Assembly (NCBI GenBank): GCA_019009955.1 | Contig: CM032230.1 | Coordinates: forward strand, 8,300,001 to 8,364,000 | Origin: Riptortus pedestris | Taxonomy: Eukaryota; Arthropoda; Insecta; Hemiptera; Alydidae | Length of the DNA stretch: 64,000 nucleotides | Direction: 5' to 3' | Shown here: piece by piece, positions 46,115-58,378 of the stretch | How positions within the stretch are numbered: position 1 is the stretch's first letter | How the letters are laid out: the number at the start of each line of letters is the position of its first letter | Made by a program: the position numbers and the translations under genes | The notes under the pieces: model-generated | Databases searched by the model: none | Told to the model about the DNA's origin: nothing | What the model saw: only the letters and a program-made list of their open reading frames with translations

Positions 46115-46226
46115 AAACGTCTGCCACGCAGGGGCTGCGTAAACAAAGCAGATTTCCTGCCTGTTAGAGTGCCAAGCTAGTGATCTAACTTAATATTCTA
46201 TTCTCTATTTTACCTGAGGTATAAAT
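46115..46226 (-). mobile_element. H1 3'-end fragment
   Basis: AACGTCTGCCACGCAGGGGC; hairpin intact. Cut after about 110 bp by the next H1, which begins at 46227. Confidence 0.7.
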
Positions 46227-46352
46227 CTTTTAGCAATTTCCCTTAAGGGAAATCAGCTATTGAGGTTGTACTCATGACGGAATTTTCGACATTTTTCTTC
46301 AAATGTCCATCGATCCTACCTAGTAGATGACGAAAATGAGGTCCGTTCAACA

Positions 46353-46418
<66 letters not shown>

Positions 46419-47209
46419 CTGTTACCGCTCTAGCGGTCGCAATTTTTGTTTAATCCTTACCAAACTTCATATTTAAGCGTTTTATGTAAAAAGAAAGATC
46501 AAGTTCGTTAACGGCTGAAATCGGACCAGTGGGAGGGGGGGGGTTAGAGGGGAGGATTTTCGAAAATTCGAAATATCTCCGTTACTATACGTCGGATCGA
46601 AATATTATACAGAATTAATCTTATTACAAATTAAATTTACTATAAATATTGTTATATACATTTATTCTCTATCTTGAATATTAACCGAGATATTTGCATT
46701 TTTCAGTTTTCACCAAACCGCCACTTCTACTCATGTTACGTAAACAATACTCTGATACATAATAAATCACATTATTGGAAGTTTAAATACCAAAAATTGT
46801 ATTCAAGAGACCTTTATTATACGAGATACATGCAAATATGCACTGGTGACTCCCCCCCCCCCCATCTTAAAGTTTTGGACTTCTAAAATTTTATTGATTG
46901 AGATAACAATTATTCTGACTCATTATTAATTACAGTACTAGATATAGTAAATAGTTCTCAATAAAATTAATGTGTTATATTCTGATAAACTTCAGTAATT
47001 GTTTTTCTTTCCGGTGTGAGGCGGGACCCGTTTGTTTACATTTCTAACCTAACGCTTCCTGTCGGCAGGCTATTGAAATTGGATGAAACATTTCTTATTT
47101 CCGTTTGTATTTATTCACAGTGTTGTGTTAGCAGTATGTATATTTATCTATTACTAAACTTCACGAGGGAAATCTGCTTAGTTTACGCAGCCCCTGCGTG
47201 ACGGACTTT
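46227..47209 (+). mobile_element. H1 element, complete, longest clean copy
   Basis: 5' palindrome AATTTCCCTTAAGGGAAATC, CATCGATCCTACCTAGTAGA, (TA)n at 46356-46413, CTCTAGCGGTCGCAATTTTT, poly-G near 46536-46544, ATACGTCGGATCGAAATATT and a second poly-C tract near 46853-46863. The 3' end has GGGAAATCTGCTTAG and hairpin ACGCAGCCCCTGCGT. 983 bp. Confidence 0.9.
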
Positions 47210-47468
47210 ATATATATATATATATATACTGAATGTACACTGCACATGACATTCTTTTGTGCCTCAACGACTTAAAGTAAAAATAAAACTTCTTGAAGTA
47301 GGGGTTTACTAAAGATTAGAAACATAAAGAAACATTGTAATAACTCCCTTATTTTTGATGATAAGAAAAAAAAAACGTATTTACAGCAATTGTAAAAAAT
47401 GAAATGATTAAAGATTGGTTCTATGACATTTTTAGTTATGCCTCACAATCACGTAGATATTGTGAATT
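47210..47468 (-). mobile_element. H1 interior, left piece of a split copy
   Basis: After a short TA run, GGGGTTTACTAAAGATTAGA, AAGATTGGTTCTATGACATT and TCACGTAGATATTGTGAATT match the H1 interior in reverse. The right piece (CCCTCCCCC, TCGGATTTTAGCCATTAACG) continues at 48968-49030, beyond a foldback and a MITE. Confidence 0.65.
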
Positions 47469-47945
47469 TTGTTAACCAGAAACACATTTTTGAGGCTCCT
47501 TACAATTTATTTCTTCAAAACGCTTAATTGCCATCCTGAGAGCGTAAGGCGTGCCTATAGAGATGTTACCGGACTGAACTCAGCCAATGCACTGAGCTTG
47601 TTAGCTGAAGAACGTATTTTTAAGAAAAAGAATTATATTATTAACAAGAAGATCCGTAATCTTAAGCATAGAGCGGGGATTAGTGAGAACAATGACTCCT
47701 AAATCCTTCTTGTGATTGCCCTTCTAGGGCAATAAAGTTGTCAGATGTACTATTTAGTAATAGCTTAGTGCATCGGCAGGGTTCAGCCCGGTGGCATCTC
47801 TATAGGGACGCCCTACGCTCTGTGGCCTTGAGGATGGAAATGCAATTCCCGAAAGGTTGTTTGTTTGTAAGAAATAAATTGTGAGGAGCTACAAAAATGT
47901 GTTTCTGATTAACCTGAGTCAGCTCCCTCACCACCAGCTGAAAAT
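47469..47945. mobile_element. Second foldback, probable Penelope-like terminal repeats
   Basis: Outer arms (about 47469-47592 and 47770-47945) are inverted and related to the element at 33126: AGAGCGTAAGGCGTGCCTAT on the left; CCTATAGAGATG-like and TTGAGGATGGAAATGC then CCCGAAAGG and AAGAAATAAATTGTGAGGAG on the right. The middle, about 180 bp, holds part of a 77-codon frame ending ERIFKKKNYIINKKIRNL..., which I do not recognise. Right of the arm, TCAGCTCCCTCACCACCAGC corresponds to the outer edge of the first copy. Confidence 0.65.
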
Positions 47946-47982
47946 AAAAATGAAAAAAATTGTGAACTTTCCCTGGTCTTAA

Positions 47983-48963
47983 CCCTAGAACTACCAAGGG
48001 GGGGGCTCCTCGAGCCCACAACTTTTTGGTTTTTGTTCCCTAACACCCAATTTTAATGGGATATTTTTGATATTTTATGTATTCCTCAGAAAAACATCCT
48101 AGAGGGCTTAACAATAAAATTAAATAAAAAAATTTCTATGTTGAGAAAAATATTTTTTTTTTTGTCGTATGGGCTCGAGGAGCTCCCCCCCCTTGGTAAT
48201 GCAAGGGGTAGTTATACACTTAAGTACCAAGGGGGGGGGCTCCTCGAGCCCACTGATATTTAATACTACTTTTAACTAGTAATTCAAGTGTTATTAATTA
48301 TATTGCTCAAATAATAATTACTTTGATGTAATTTTAACATACACAAACCTTCTCAAGTTTTTTTTTTCTCAAAAAAAAATATATATATTCTCCCCATATA
48401 ATTTTTTTTCATATAAAAATATATTACTGAGATGGTTATAATTATTGCTCCTGATAGGTACTTTTTTAGAAAACAGAAGATTTTTTAGGTTGTTCCCAAC
48501 TAGGGGAACAGTTACTCCATGCTGCATCCTGGATAAACACTCAGAAAAAAAATTATTGAGCAAAAGCACCGATAATTGCATTACGAATCTGATAATTATA
48601 TTTTCTTAAATTATTATTCTATTATAATGTTATAATAACTTAAATATAGATAACTTTTTATTCTAACTATGTTTAGATATGTTCCTCCAGTAGAATAAAA
48701 TTAAATTTAATTTAAAGTCATCCTTTTTTCCCCATCAGAACTTTTTTTTTTAATTTATTTTTATTTTTGTATTTAATTTTTTTTTTGAATTTTTTTTTTT
48801 TTCACAGGTGTCATAAGAAACGTTCATTAAACATAATCCAATAGAAATAAAAATTTTAAAAAAATTATAGAACCAAAATATAAGGTTTTTAAGGTTGTGG
48901 GCTCGAGGAGCCCCCCCCCCCTTGGTAATCCATGCGACCTGGGAGAGGTCGGAAATACTAGGG
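47983..48963. mobile_element. piggyBac-like non-autonomous element (MITE)
   Basis: It starts CCCTAG and ends CTAGGG, each bordered by TTAA (47979-47982 and 48964-48967), which is the piggyBac signature. Inside, the motif ACCAAG-(G)8-10-CTCCTCGAGCCCA occurs four times: near 47993 (+), 48168 (-), 48223 (+) and 48893 (-). The outermost two form long subterminal inverted repeats. There is no transposase; the interior is A/T-rich with homopolymers. 981 bp. Confidence 0.8.
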
Positions 48964-48967
48964 TTAA

Positions 48968-49030
48968 CGCCTCCCCTCCCCCTTTTATTTGTCGGATTTT
49001 AGCCATTAACGCATAAACAAAGGAAAACAA
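48968..49030 (-). mobile_element. H1 interior, right piece of the split copy
   Basis: GCCTCCCCTCCCCCTTTTAT and GTCGGATTTTAGCCATTAAC; see 47210-47468. Confidence 0.55.
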
Positions 49031-49188
49031 GAACTAACCAGGTTTTAAGTTAATGAATTGTAACACTTTGAATATTCCAATCTCCCCTCCATTCTCTTTG
49101 AGGTGAGATTTCTTGAATGTGGTTTTAGTTACCTTAATTTGTTTTCACCCGGGTCTATCCCGGGATTAATTTAATCCGCTACCATCAG

Positions 49189-49300
49189 TTTTAGCAGACT
49201 TCCTTGCGGGAAACCAACTATTGGGAATTTAGACATGACGCGATTTCTGAAAAATGACCTCAAATGTCCATCGATCCATCGGAGGTGACGTTCAAAACTC
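49189..49300 (+). mobile_element. H1 5' arm fragment
   Basis: TTTTAGCAGACTTCCTTGCG with a decayed palindrome, ATGACGCGATTTCTG and AAATGTCCATCGATCCATCG. It stops at GTTCAAAACTCGTG, where the retrotransposon relic begins. Confidence 0.7.
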
Positions 49301-49309
49301 GTGATCTAT

Positions 49310-49667
49310 AGGTTACGCCTTGTAGTTGCAACCACTGTTTTCTTTTAACAGCTGCACTTTTCATATTACTATACTCACCGAAATTCATAAGATGTTTCAA
49401 ATTAGGATTTTCTAAGTTTTCGTTTTATTTACATTTATCTTGAGTTTAAACTGATATAGTGCGTCCTTTAGGACTTGCAGCATTCTATTCATCTCTACTT
49501 AGGACTTTGCCAACAGTGCAATGCCATCTGTAAATATGATGTAAATAATGGATTTACCGTTCATTTGCATACCTTCCGTTCTTTCTTTGATTTTCATTAT
49601 TGCATCTTCAATAAGAATATTGAACAGAGAAGGTGACAAAGGACACCCTTGTTTTACACCTTTTGTA

Positions 49668-49672
<5 letters not shown>
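49310..49672 (-). pseudogene. Non-LTR reverse-transcriptase relic
   Basis: Minus-strand frame: KGVKQGCPLSPSLFNILIED, then EGMQMNGKSIIYIIFTDGIA and LLAKS. This is the G..QGCPLSP...F and FADD.AL region of a reverse transcriptase, but the catalytic FADD reads FTDG, so it is dead. Further down come LQVLKDALYQFKLKINVNKT and, after a deletion, AAVKRKQWLQLQGVTYRSR, the extreme C-terminus also seen at 42116. Confidence 0.78.

Positions 49673-49748
<76 letters not shown>
49673..49748. repeat. (TA)n-(GT)n microsatellite
   Basis: About 22 AT repeats then about 14 GT repeats, interrupting the reverse-transcriptase relic. Confidence 0.95.
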
Positions 49749-49750
<2 letters not shown>

Positions 49751-50124
49751 TGTAGCTGAATTCCCTTCCGAATGAAAAAAAAGGTAAGGAACATTTTTCT
49801 CCGTTGCTCTTCCATTATTAGCGAGATTAATGTTATTAGTTGAAGGAGGCGACATGGAACACTGATCGGACTAGAAGTAGAGAGGATGACAACCGTTGCT
49901 AGATTGGCAGTGTTGAAGATTCCAGCTAGCAGATTAGCGGTGACACAGATATGCCTGGGGGTGTTGGTGCAATGACGGCACTTTGCAACACAAGGAAAGA
50001 ACTTTCTCAATAAATATACACACAATCGGAACAGATAAAGGCATCTATTCATTTAGAAGAGATCTCTTGCATATCACTTGAATATCGGAGCCGCTAACGA
50101 ACTTACTTGCTAACGATAGTCAGT
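49749..50124. other. Unrecognised stretch
   Basis: A 132-codon minus-strand frame spans 49654-50052, but its C-terminal half is microsatellite and I recognise nothing in the rest. Confidence 0.3.
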
Positions 50125-50703
50125 TTTTTAGCACATTTCCCTTGAGGGAAATCAGTTTTTAGGTCGTACTCGTGACGCGATTTTCGAAATTTGTCTTCAA
50201 ATATCCATCGATCCTACCTAGGATATGACGAAAATGAGGCCCGTTCAAAATTTTATTTATATACGTCTCTTGACGCTCTAGCGGTCGCAATTATTGTTTG
50301 ATCATAACCAAGCTCGATATTAAATCGTTGTATGTAAAAAGAATGATCAAGGGAGAGGAGGGTTAGAGGGTGACAATTTTGATAATTCGAAATATCTTCG
50401 TTACTTATACGTCGGGTCGAAAAAGTATATAAAATCAATCTTATTATAAATTAAATGTTGTTATATACATTTATTTTCTATCTTTAATATTAACCGAGAT
50501 ATTAGCATTTTTTCTATTTTTCAGCCTTCAGTAAATCCCCACTCTTACTCATATCACATAAACAATACTCTGTTATATAATGAAACACCTTATTTGATAA
50601 ATAAATACCAAATATTGTTCTCATTGAAATTTTAGTTTTTAAGACAAATACGTATACGTGGAAAATCTGCTTAGCTAACGCGGCGCCTGCGTGACTAACT
50701 TTT
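50125..50703 (+). mobile_element. H1 element, complete, short
   Basis: 5' palindrome CATTTCCCTTGAGGGAAATC, CCATCGATCCTACCTAGGAT, almost no (TA)n, CTCTAGCGGTCGCAATTATT, no poly-G and ATACGTCGGGTCGAAAAAGT. 3' end GAAAATCTGCTTAG with hairpin ACGCGGCGCCTGCGT. About 579 bp. Confidence 0.85.
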
Positions 50704-50709
50704 GAGTTA

Positions 50710-50900
50710 TACATACATCGTTTAAATATCCAGTTTTGTTCCGATCAAACAAAACTTGTGACCACTAGAGCGGCAACAAACAAATATGTATATAAAATTT
50801 TGAACAAATCTCATTTTCGTCATCCCTGGACATTTTATGGAAAAGTTTTGAAAAACGCGTTTTGAGAAGGACCTCAATTGCTGATTTTCCTAAAGGAAAG
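50710..50900 (-). mobile_element. H1 5' arm fragment
   Basis: GACCACTAGAGCGGCAACAA, TGAACAAATCTCATTTTCGT and GACCTCAATTGCTGATTTTC; palindrome partly lost. Confidence 0.7.
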
Positions 50901-51232
50901 ATGACTGGGTGGGTGACGCCACAGACAACAGAGAGGTGTGAATTAAGCTAATCACTTAGATAAACATATTTTTCACTGAAGTGGAGGCAGTGGTCTTGAA
51001 ACTCCCAATCAGAGCATACATTACTATCTGCTAACATTTCTTGCTGTATCTGGTAGATTTTAAGCGAATTTCCCTGTCACATTGTTGATAATAGGTGGTT
51101 GATGTATGCTATTCCCGTGACGAGTTTTATGAAGAATTCCTACCATATACTATTCATTGACTCCTAGCAAATAGATGAGGATAATTAGGCCCATTAACAT
51201 TGAAATTGAAAGTTACCCCTCTAAAGGTCGCA
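50901..51232. other. Mostly unrecognised; decayed H1 traces
   Basis: TTTTAAGCGAATTTCCCTGTC near 51058 may be an H1 5' end without its palindrome; the rest is unassigned. Confidence 0.3.
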
Positions 51233-51430
51233 TTTTTAACAGATTTCCCTCAGGGGAAACCAAATATTGAGATTGGTCTATTTGTCTTCATATTAATACA
51301 ACCATATCTAGTTGAGAAAGAAGTCCGTTTAAAATTATTTATATTTCTGTTAGCGCTCTAGAAGTGGTAATTTTGGTTAGACCCTATTTATGCGACTCTT
51401 GTAAAGCTAAAGATCGAGTTAGTTAACAGC
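51233..51430 (+). mobile_element. H1 5' half, degenerate
   Basis: TTTTTAACAGATTTCCCTCA with GGGGAAACC, then GTTAGCGCTCTAGAAGTGGT and ATCGAGTTAGTTAACAGCTG. Confidence 0.6.
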
Positions 51431-51957
51431 TGAAACTACAAAACATTTGACATAAATATCGGCCTAAAATAATTTATGATCAGGTACATTATCTCTTCAA
51501 GGTGGGACAAGTTTCTCATCATTTATTAAACATGTGATCCTTTAAAGACGGATGACAAAGCGTATCAATAAATTTAAAAAATATATGGTATGTATTTAGA
51601 GTGGTATTAAGATTATTAGCGAAATTATTTTATTAATTTATATAATTATTAAATTGATAAACATGTATTGATGGAATTTGAGCAAATTTTAAAACGAATG
51701 TATTATATAAGTATAAATACTATTCAACGTTATATAAAGAAATTAATTGTCATAATATTAGTAGATTTCTTAAAGAAAACAAATTTTTGTTGTATCCCAT
51801 TACATCTGTTGTTTTAACATTAACTGGAAATAAATACTTTTCATTTCATTTGAATGAAACCAGTTGGAGGGGGAGGGTTTGCTTGGGGAAACCCCTAAAT
51901 TTCGGGGTGCTTGTTATTAAATATTACTGACACCATTATAGTTAATGCACGTTAAAA
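51431..51957. other. Unrecognised AT-rich stretch
   Basis: No gene. AACCAGTTGGAGGGGGAGGG near 51859 could be a scrap of an H1 poly-G section. Confidence 0.35.
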
Positions 51958-52320
51958 TAAAGTTCATTACGCAGAGGCTCCGTAAACTAAGCAGATTTCA
52001 AAGAAAAAATGCGATGATTAAATGTGAGGGTTTACTGAGGAGCTGGGGACAAGAAAATAGGAATAAACTCTTAATGTTTGTGCTACAAGAAAATGTATAC
52101 AACAATAATGTAGAGCTTCAATATTGCTACAGGATTGGTTCTATAAACTTTTCCGATCCGTATCATATCATAATAAAGGAAATATTTCTACCCCCCCCCC
52201 CTCTATTCCTGGTCCGATTTCCGCTATTAACGAACATAAACATTAGAATTAATTTTGAATTAAACTGTTTTATATTGCGCATGATATAGATATATATAAT
52301 CCCTTAAGGGAAATCTGCTG
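51958..52320 (-). mobile_element. H1 element, reverse, internally deleted
   Basis: 3' end AAGTTCATTACGCAGAGGCT (hairpin with one mismatch), poly-C near 52191-52200, 5' end CCCTTAAGGGAAATCTGC. The 5' block with GTCCATCGATCC is missing. The 114-codon frame over it is an artefact. Confidence 0.75.
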
Positions 52321-53617
52321 ATATGATATCAGAACTGTACATTTATATTGAATAAGTACAAAAATTGCAGGACATTGCTTAATCAACAAAATTTATTTTA
52401 TGAGGTTTTTTGATTCGACTGACTATTATGAAGATATAAAAGATTTTATATTTAACCACTTCTCTAAACCCTAAATCCTAGTAGTCGTTAAAGAACGATC
52501 ATTCATATTACATGAACGTATTTCAATTACACGTTTGCAAGGATCACGGAACAGTTGCTCACGAGGATGTCATATTTGTCATTTAAAAGAAAGTAATTTC
52601 TGAAAAATCACTTCATGAGAGAAAACATAATAGCACATTTTGCGCGATGTGAAAATAATTATTGGTTTGTATGTTGTACCTTGATTTGAACCTTGAGAAC
52701 GCCAGAGCAGAAATCTTGTGATGAACTCCAGAGTGAAGAATGTTCCGGAAAAACCCAGCGGTGATAGATAAAAGGCAGGCACAATCACAGTTCTATCGGC
52801 GGGTGAACACTAATATCGCTGATCCAGGACCTACTGCAGTAATGTCCTTCTCCCGACCTACTGACTCATGGGAAATGGAGGAGTTGTCATCACTCTCTCT
52901 CTCTCTCTCTTCTCTCTCACACTGTCTCTCTCGGCTCAAATATTATAAATGCAAATGCTGGTGGGCAAGAAGAGACCAAATTCAGAGAACCAACAGAGAC
53001 CAATGATCTGCACAGTACGAAATGGTCAGCAAACTCTCGTAGACTTGGCAGTTTTGTCTATTGCTACAACTCTGATTTGAAACGAGAAAGCTATCGGTAA
53101 CTTTTTCATGTCTTTCCATGTTTCTCACGTAAGGTCTCTTGATAACTATATTTGGTATATAAACTTGGAATGAGACGTTTCATAATGTTATTTTTTCTGT
53201 AATCGTTGAATAATGGTAACATTACTAAACTGAAATGAGTGAAGAAAGTGAAACATTTTGCAATAGAGTGAAGAAATTGAATTGCCTTCTTAATTAGTAA
53301 TAAGTATAAATTAAAAAATAATTTGAAGTTGGAAATTAAATGCTTTTAAATGTTTCTTAACATTGTAAGAATTTATTTTAACAAAATAAATTGAAATGTG
53401 AATGAATTAGTGGTGGAAATAATCAATATATTTTAAAATTTAAATATAATAATAATTACCTTCCTTGTTTATAACCTGCACTTGTTTATAACTGCACTAC
53501 TTCACAATCAACACTAGTTGTTTTATAACTATGCTTATAACCTTTCACAACCATGCTTATAACCTACCTACAACATACACAACATCCTAATTTTGTTCAT
53601 ATTCTGGTTAGAACTGA
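52321..53617. other. Unrecognised stretch with (CT)n
   Basis: A (CT)n tract at about 52894-52920. A short 'TTATAACC' sentence recurs between 53460 and 53580. No gene recognised. Confidence 0.4.
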
Positions 53618-53619
53618 TC

Positions 53620-53812
53620 ATGTATTACACGATTAGAGAAAATATTTAATATTTCACTCGTGTCGTATGTAGAATTTAGAACTCTCGTGAAATTACCACA
53701 CTCGCTTCGCTCGTGTGGGTAAATGTTTCACTCGAGTTGTAAAATGATCTACTTTCGTCACTTGTACAATAAATAACTATTTTCTTGTTAAAATGCGATG
53801 AATAAAAGAGAA
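53620..53812. mobile_element. Foldback / MITE-like inverted repeat
   Basis: Two imperfect arms of about 90 bp meet at CACACTCGCTTCGCTCGTGT (53699-53718). The left has AGAAAATATTTAATATTTCA, CTCTCGTGAAATTACCACAC; the right has their diverged complements (GTGTGGGTAAATGTTTCACT, TAAATAACTATTTTCTTG). No coding capacity; family unknown. Confidence 0.55.
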
Positions 53813-53899
53813 GTTTTCTCATAATAACGATATAGAGATAATTTGAATTGTTTCATAACGTACAATATATTTTGATATTGCAATAAACATATAATATAT

Positions 53900-54730
53900 T
53901 TATTATATGACATGATTATCCGTTACATGGTTAGAGTTAAACTGAATATTTTCAACAAATTTATAATACTAGGAAATGTATATTTACCGCCAGAATGTGA
54001 CTTCGAAAGCATCCTGAATAAAATTTACGACTTGATATCTCAATATCAAAACCGCCCTAACTATTATATGTGTGGCGATTTTACTGGGCACGAAGGAGAC
54101 TTTAATAGTTTGGAAGATGGCTTATTAGCAGGTAGCAATCTATACGACTCAAGAACTGTTAACCATTCACATATTAATAAGCGGGGGAAACTCTTGGTTG
54201 AAATATTGGAATCTTTGGGATCTTCTATCTCGGATAGGGCTGGAAGATACATTTCTGGTAGTGGTAAGAGCACTTGGTTTAGATTGACGAAAATTGTATT
54301 TCTTATTTTCAGGATATGCAAGGAGGCATCTTTTTAGAATTATCTGACCATTTAGCATGTATGATTTCCTTATCTTTCACGTCAGTAAGCAACACAACTA
54401 AGGAGCAAAGGATACTTCAATGATTCAATAGTATAAGATGGGACCCATCAAAAATTGAAAACTTCCAAAAATGTTTACACATTTCATAAGGTATTTTCTG
54501 CAGTTCTGACAATAGTAACGAGTTCTATAGAAACTTTATTACATCAATTACTGAAGCTCTAACTCACTCAGGCTAAATAGTCCAAAAAAGTAACTATAAT
54601 AAGTATTTTTTCACCCCTAAAAAATGGTTTGCCTAGTGTCGCCTGAAACACTGTGTACAGCAGAAATATAGAATAATGACTAAAAACCAGAGTTTTCAAC
54701 TCTACGGAAAGGCTTAAAAAACAATTTATT
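53900..54730 (+). pseudogene. Non-LTR retrotransposon endonuclease relic (ORF2 N-terminus)
   Basis: Open from 53912: NVYLPPECDFESI, YYMCGDFTGHEGDFNSLEDG, NKRGKLLVEILESLGSSI, SGRYISGSGKST-like sequence; then a frameshift and LSDHLACMISLSF. These are the apurinic-type endonuclease motifs (GDFN...H, SGKST.D, SDH) of jockey/I-type ORF2. GDFN has become GDFT and the frame breaks at about 54300, so it is not functional. A decayed linker (EALTHSG, TPKKWF) follows to about 54730. Confidence 0.75.
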
Positions 54731-55059
54731 TGAAGCAATTAGTATTATTCACGAGATATAACAATCAATTGAATTGAAAAATCAAGATTGAACTAAAAAA
54801 AATAGTGAAAACCATATTTGACCATAAGGTTAGTGACAAACTAACATACTCTCAAGCTGTTAAATCGCAAATCTCTAATGTTAAACCATCACATAATTAA
54901 TAGTTTATGTGTATAAAAACAAGTCAGCTAATACTAATATAGAAGACACTAAAAATATGTTTAATAGTATAATAAACCCCGTAGAATTACAAGTTGGAAT
55001 CTGTATATTAGAACGCAAAAAAAAAAAAAGGCTATTTAATAGTAGAAACTGAAAATAAA

Positions 55060-55789
<730 letters not shown>

Positions 55790-56519
55790 AATGACTTTAA
55801 AAAATCCATTGCAATGTTGAAAAATCACCTATTCAAATCATATAAAAAAAAAAAAAAAAAAAAAAAAAACTAAAACGCAGTTTCTAATTGAGTCCAAGAT
55901 TAATAGAAATACGCGGCATGCAGATTCATGTATCTACCAAGGTAGAAACACATTACTACAATCAAGATTGAAACTATTTTATACTATTTGTTATATTGAA
56001 GATTTTGTATCGATTCTTCGGTGCGGAAAATGCTCAAGATACAACCATGGATCTGCACATTGTTCAGCCACAACCCCAACCTGTCCCTTCTGCACAGGAG
56101 AACATAGAGCCCAGGACTGCCCTAAGAAGGAAGTCAATGAAGAATGGAAGTGTATAAATTGTCTCAATTCCAACAACTATTGTAGACCACATCAGAAAGT
56201 TAACATTCAGCACTTAATCAGTACATTCGCCGTATAGATATACGTATATATATGTAGCAGCTGTGTCGCGTTGCCCCTGGTTACCACTTAACCTAACTCT
56301 TAAAATAAAGTTTAGACAGTCAGTTGCTAGTGTCCTGCAAGAGAAGACTGGTGTTTGTTGTTTTTAGCTGACTACCTCTGCAAACTACAACATACGAGCA
56401 CCACCTCCAGTTTATTAAGAACAGAAAAGAAGCAGGATCAACCAAAAGAAGTTTAAAAACATGAATCGGTAAAAACAATCATATTTTAGAGAGATACTGG
56501 CCAGCAAGAAAGCATCCTT

Positions 56520-56902
56520 TCAAGCTTTTGTTTTCAGCTATAGTTCGGATTAGGACGGCCATTTCCGTCACTAACGGCTCAAGTGGAAGCTTCTTCTAAC
56601 CTTACTGGTCGTTTCTAACCTTACCTTCGTTACTTTGTGAGACATATGCAAATACGTTCTGTTCATCCGCCCTCCCCCTTCTTTAGTTCTGTGACTACTA
56701 AAAGTTGAGTTATAAAAATATAAATTATTCTTACAATTCAGAAGCAGTTTTAGTTGGGAATTTATTTTAATTAACTGACCGATTTCTCATTACCGTTTGT
56801 ATTTAATCAGGAAGGTATTGTGTTACGGTATGCAGATCTCTATTGTAAAACTTCACGTGGGAAATCTGCTTAGTTTACGCAGCCCCTGCTGGACGGACTT
56901 TT
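56520..56902 (+). mobile_element. H1 3' part
   Basis: Contains CCTCCCCCTTCTTTAGTTCT and TTACCGTTTGTATTTAATCA as in 11155-11300, ending with GTGGGAAATCTGCTTAG, ACGCAGCCCCTGCT (stem broken) and GGACGGACTTTT. The left boundary with unassigned DNA from 56231 is diffuse. Confidence 0.75.
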
Positions 56903-57546
56903 ATTTATTTATAGGGACGCCTTCTGAATACTAAAGTAACATTCCCTACATATAATATATATATATATATGTTGGGAAGGAAACAATAGTGATGTCTTAT
57001 CACCGCGTGAGAAGTCTGCTTATTTTACGCAGCTCCTTGCATTCAAATTTTTTTTTTCGTCTCTGGGTCGCAGCTTTCTTCTAATAATTATATCTGAATT
57101 TTGCTGAAAGTGTCTATAACCTTATCGATGAATAATTTATGAAAAACAAGTGAACTCTCCGCCTTATCGATCTGTCTATAAATAAAGAGCTTTAGTGCAT
57201 TCATGGAAACTGCTGACGTCATTCCAGGATTATTGATGACCACGAAAATATTAATATATTTAAACTCTATGTATTTATGTTTCCCCTTGCTCCAGTAAAC
57301 TAGAACTAGTGCCAATGTTTTCCCTCCTGGCGACTCCGGTACCGTAGATGTGTTACTCACGGTCAATGAGGGTGTCGTTTACTTCTTCACAGCATCTCCA
57401 TGGATATTGTAAAGACAGGAGGAGGTATTTCAAAGTGGCCATAATAATTAATGTGTAGCGACAAAATAACCCATTTTATAAATACTTAGGTTTGTCAACT
57501 TCTTAAAAAAAAAAAAAAAAATTAAAGTTAAACAAGCTGATTTTCT
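56903..57546. other. Unassigned, with one H1 3'-end scrap
   Basis: ACCGCGTGAGAAGTCTGCTT and ACGCAGCTCCTTGC at 57002-57045 form a decayed H1 3' end. A 92-codon minus-strand frame (57088-57366) has no domain I recognise. A poly-A run lies near 57507. Confidence 0.4.
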
Positions 57547-57870
57547 TTTTAGCAGATTTCCCTTAAGGTTAAGTTATTGAGGTCGTACTCACGACGCGAT
57601 TTTCGAAAACAATTTTCGAATATCCATCGATCCTACCCAGGAGATGACGAAAATGAAGTCCGTTCGAAAAAGAACCTCTCTTATTGGAAATTAAATGTAC
57701 TATAAATATTGTTATATACTTTTATTCTCTATCTTGAATATTAACCGAGATATTTGCATTTTCCAGTTTTTAGCTTTCAGCAAAACCCCCACTTCTACTC
57801 AAGTCATTTTAACAATGAGTTGCTGTATTATGAACCACTTCATTACAAGGTTAAATATTGTTTTCATTGA
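57547..57870 (+). mobile_element. H1 element, internally deleted
   Basis: TTTTTAGCAGATTTCCCTTA (right palindrome arm damaged) and CATCGATCCTACCCAGGAGA; then GTCCGTTCG jumps straight to AAAAAGAACCTCTCTTATTG, losing (TA)n and poly-G, and continues with ATCTTGAATATTAACCGAGA. Confidence 0.75.
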
Positions 57871-57874
57871 ACTT

Positions 57875-58378
57875 TGAACAGATTTCCAGATGACGAAAAT
57901 AAGGTCCGTTCAAAATTATATATATATATATATATGTAAACGCTCTAGCAGTCGCAATTTTTGTTTGATCGTTACCAAACTTGATATTTAAACGTTTTAT
58001 GTAAAAAGACAGATCAAGTTCGTTAATGGCTGAAATCGGACCAGAGGGGGGATTTTCAAAAATCAACGTTACTATACGTCGGATCATAAAATTGTATAGA
58101 AGCAATTTTATTGTAAATGTAATGTTCTATGAATGTTGTACTGTATGTATTTTCACTATCTTGATTATTAACCGATATTTTCGTCTTGCAGTCAACCCCC
58201 CCCCCTCCTCCTCATGTTATATTAACAATAATCTGTTATATTATGAAACACATTATTTGAAGCATTCATGCCAAATATTGCTCTCATTGAATTTTTACTT
58301 TTTGAGATAAATGCAAATACGTGGCACACCAATAATAATTCCGCTTAGTTTTCGCAGGCCCTGCCGGCGGACTTTTTG
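57875..58378 (+). mobile_element. H1 element lacking most of the 5' arm
   Basis: Starts at CAGATTTCCAGATGACGAAA (most of the 5' arm deleted), short (TA)n, CTCTAGCAGTCGCAATTTTT, poly-G of 6, TACGTCGGATCATAAAATTG, and 3' end CCGCTTAGTTTTCGCAGGCC with CTGCCGGCGGACTTTTT. Confidence 0.75.

Noticed and set aside
47469..47702. 77-codon frame inside the second foldback
   Set aside because: Its first half is the translation of the palindrome arm; the Lys-rich end resembles nothing I can name.
51945..52289. 114-codon open frame
   Set aside because: Lies entirely over an H1 copy, including its poly-C tract.
52894..53006. Coding frame across the (CT)n tract
   Set aside because: The serine/leucine run is the microsatellite itself.
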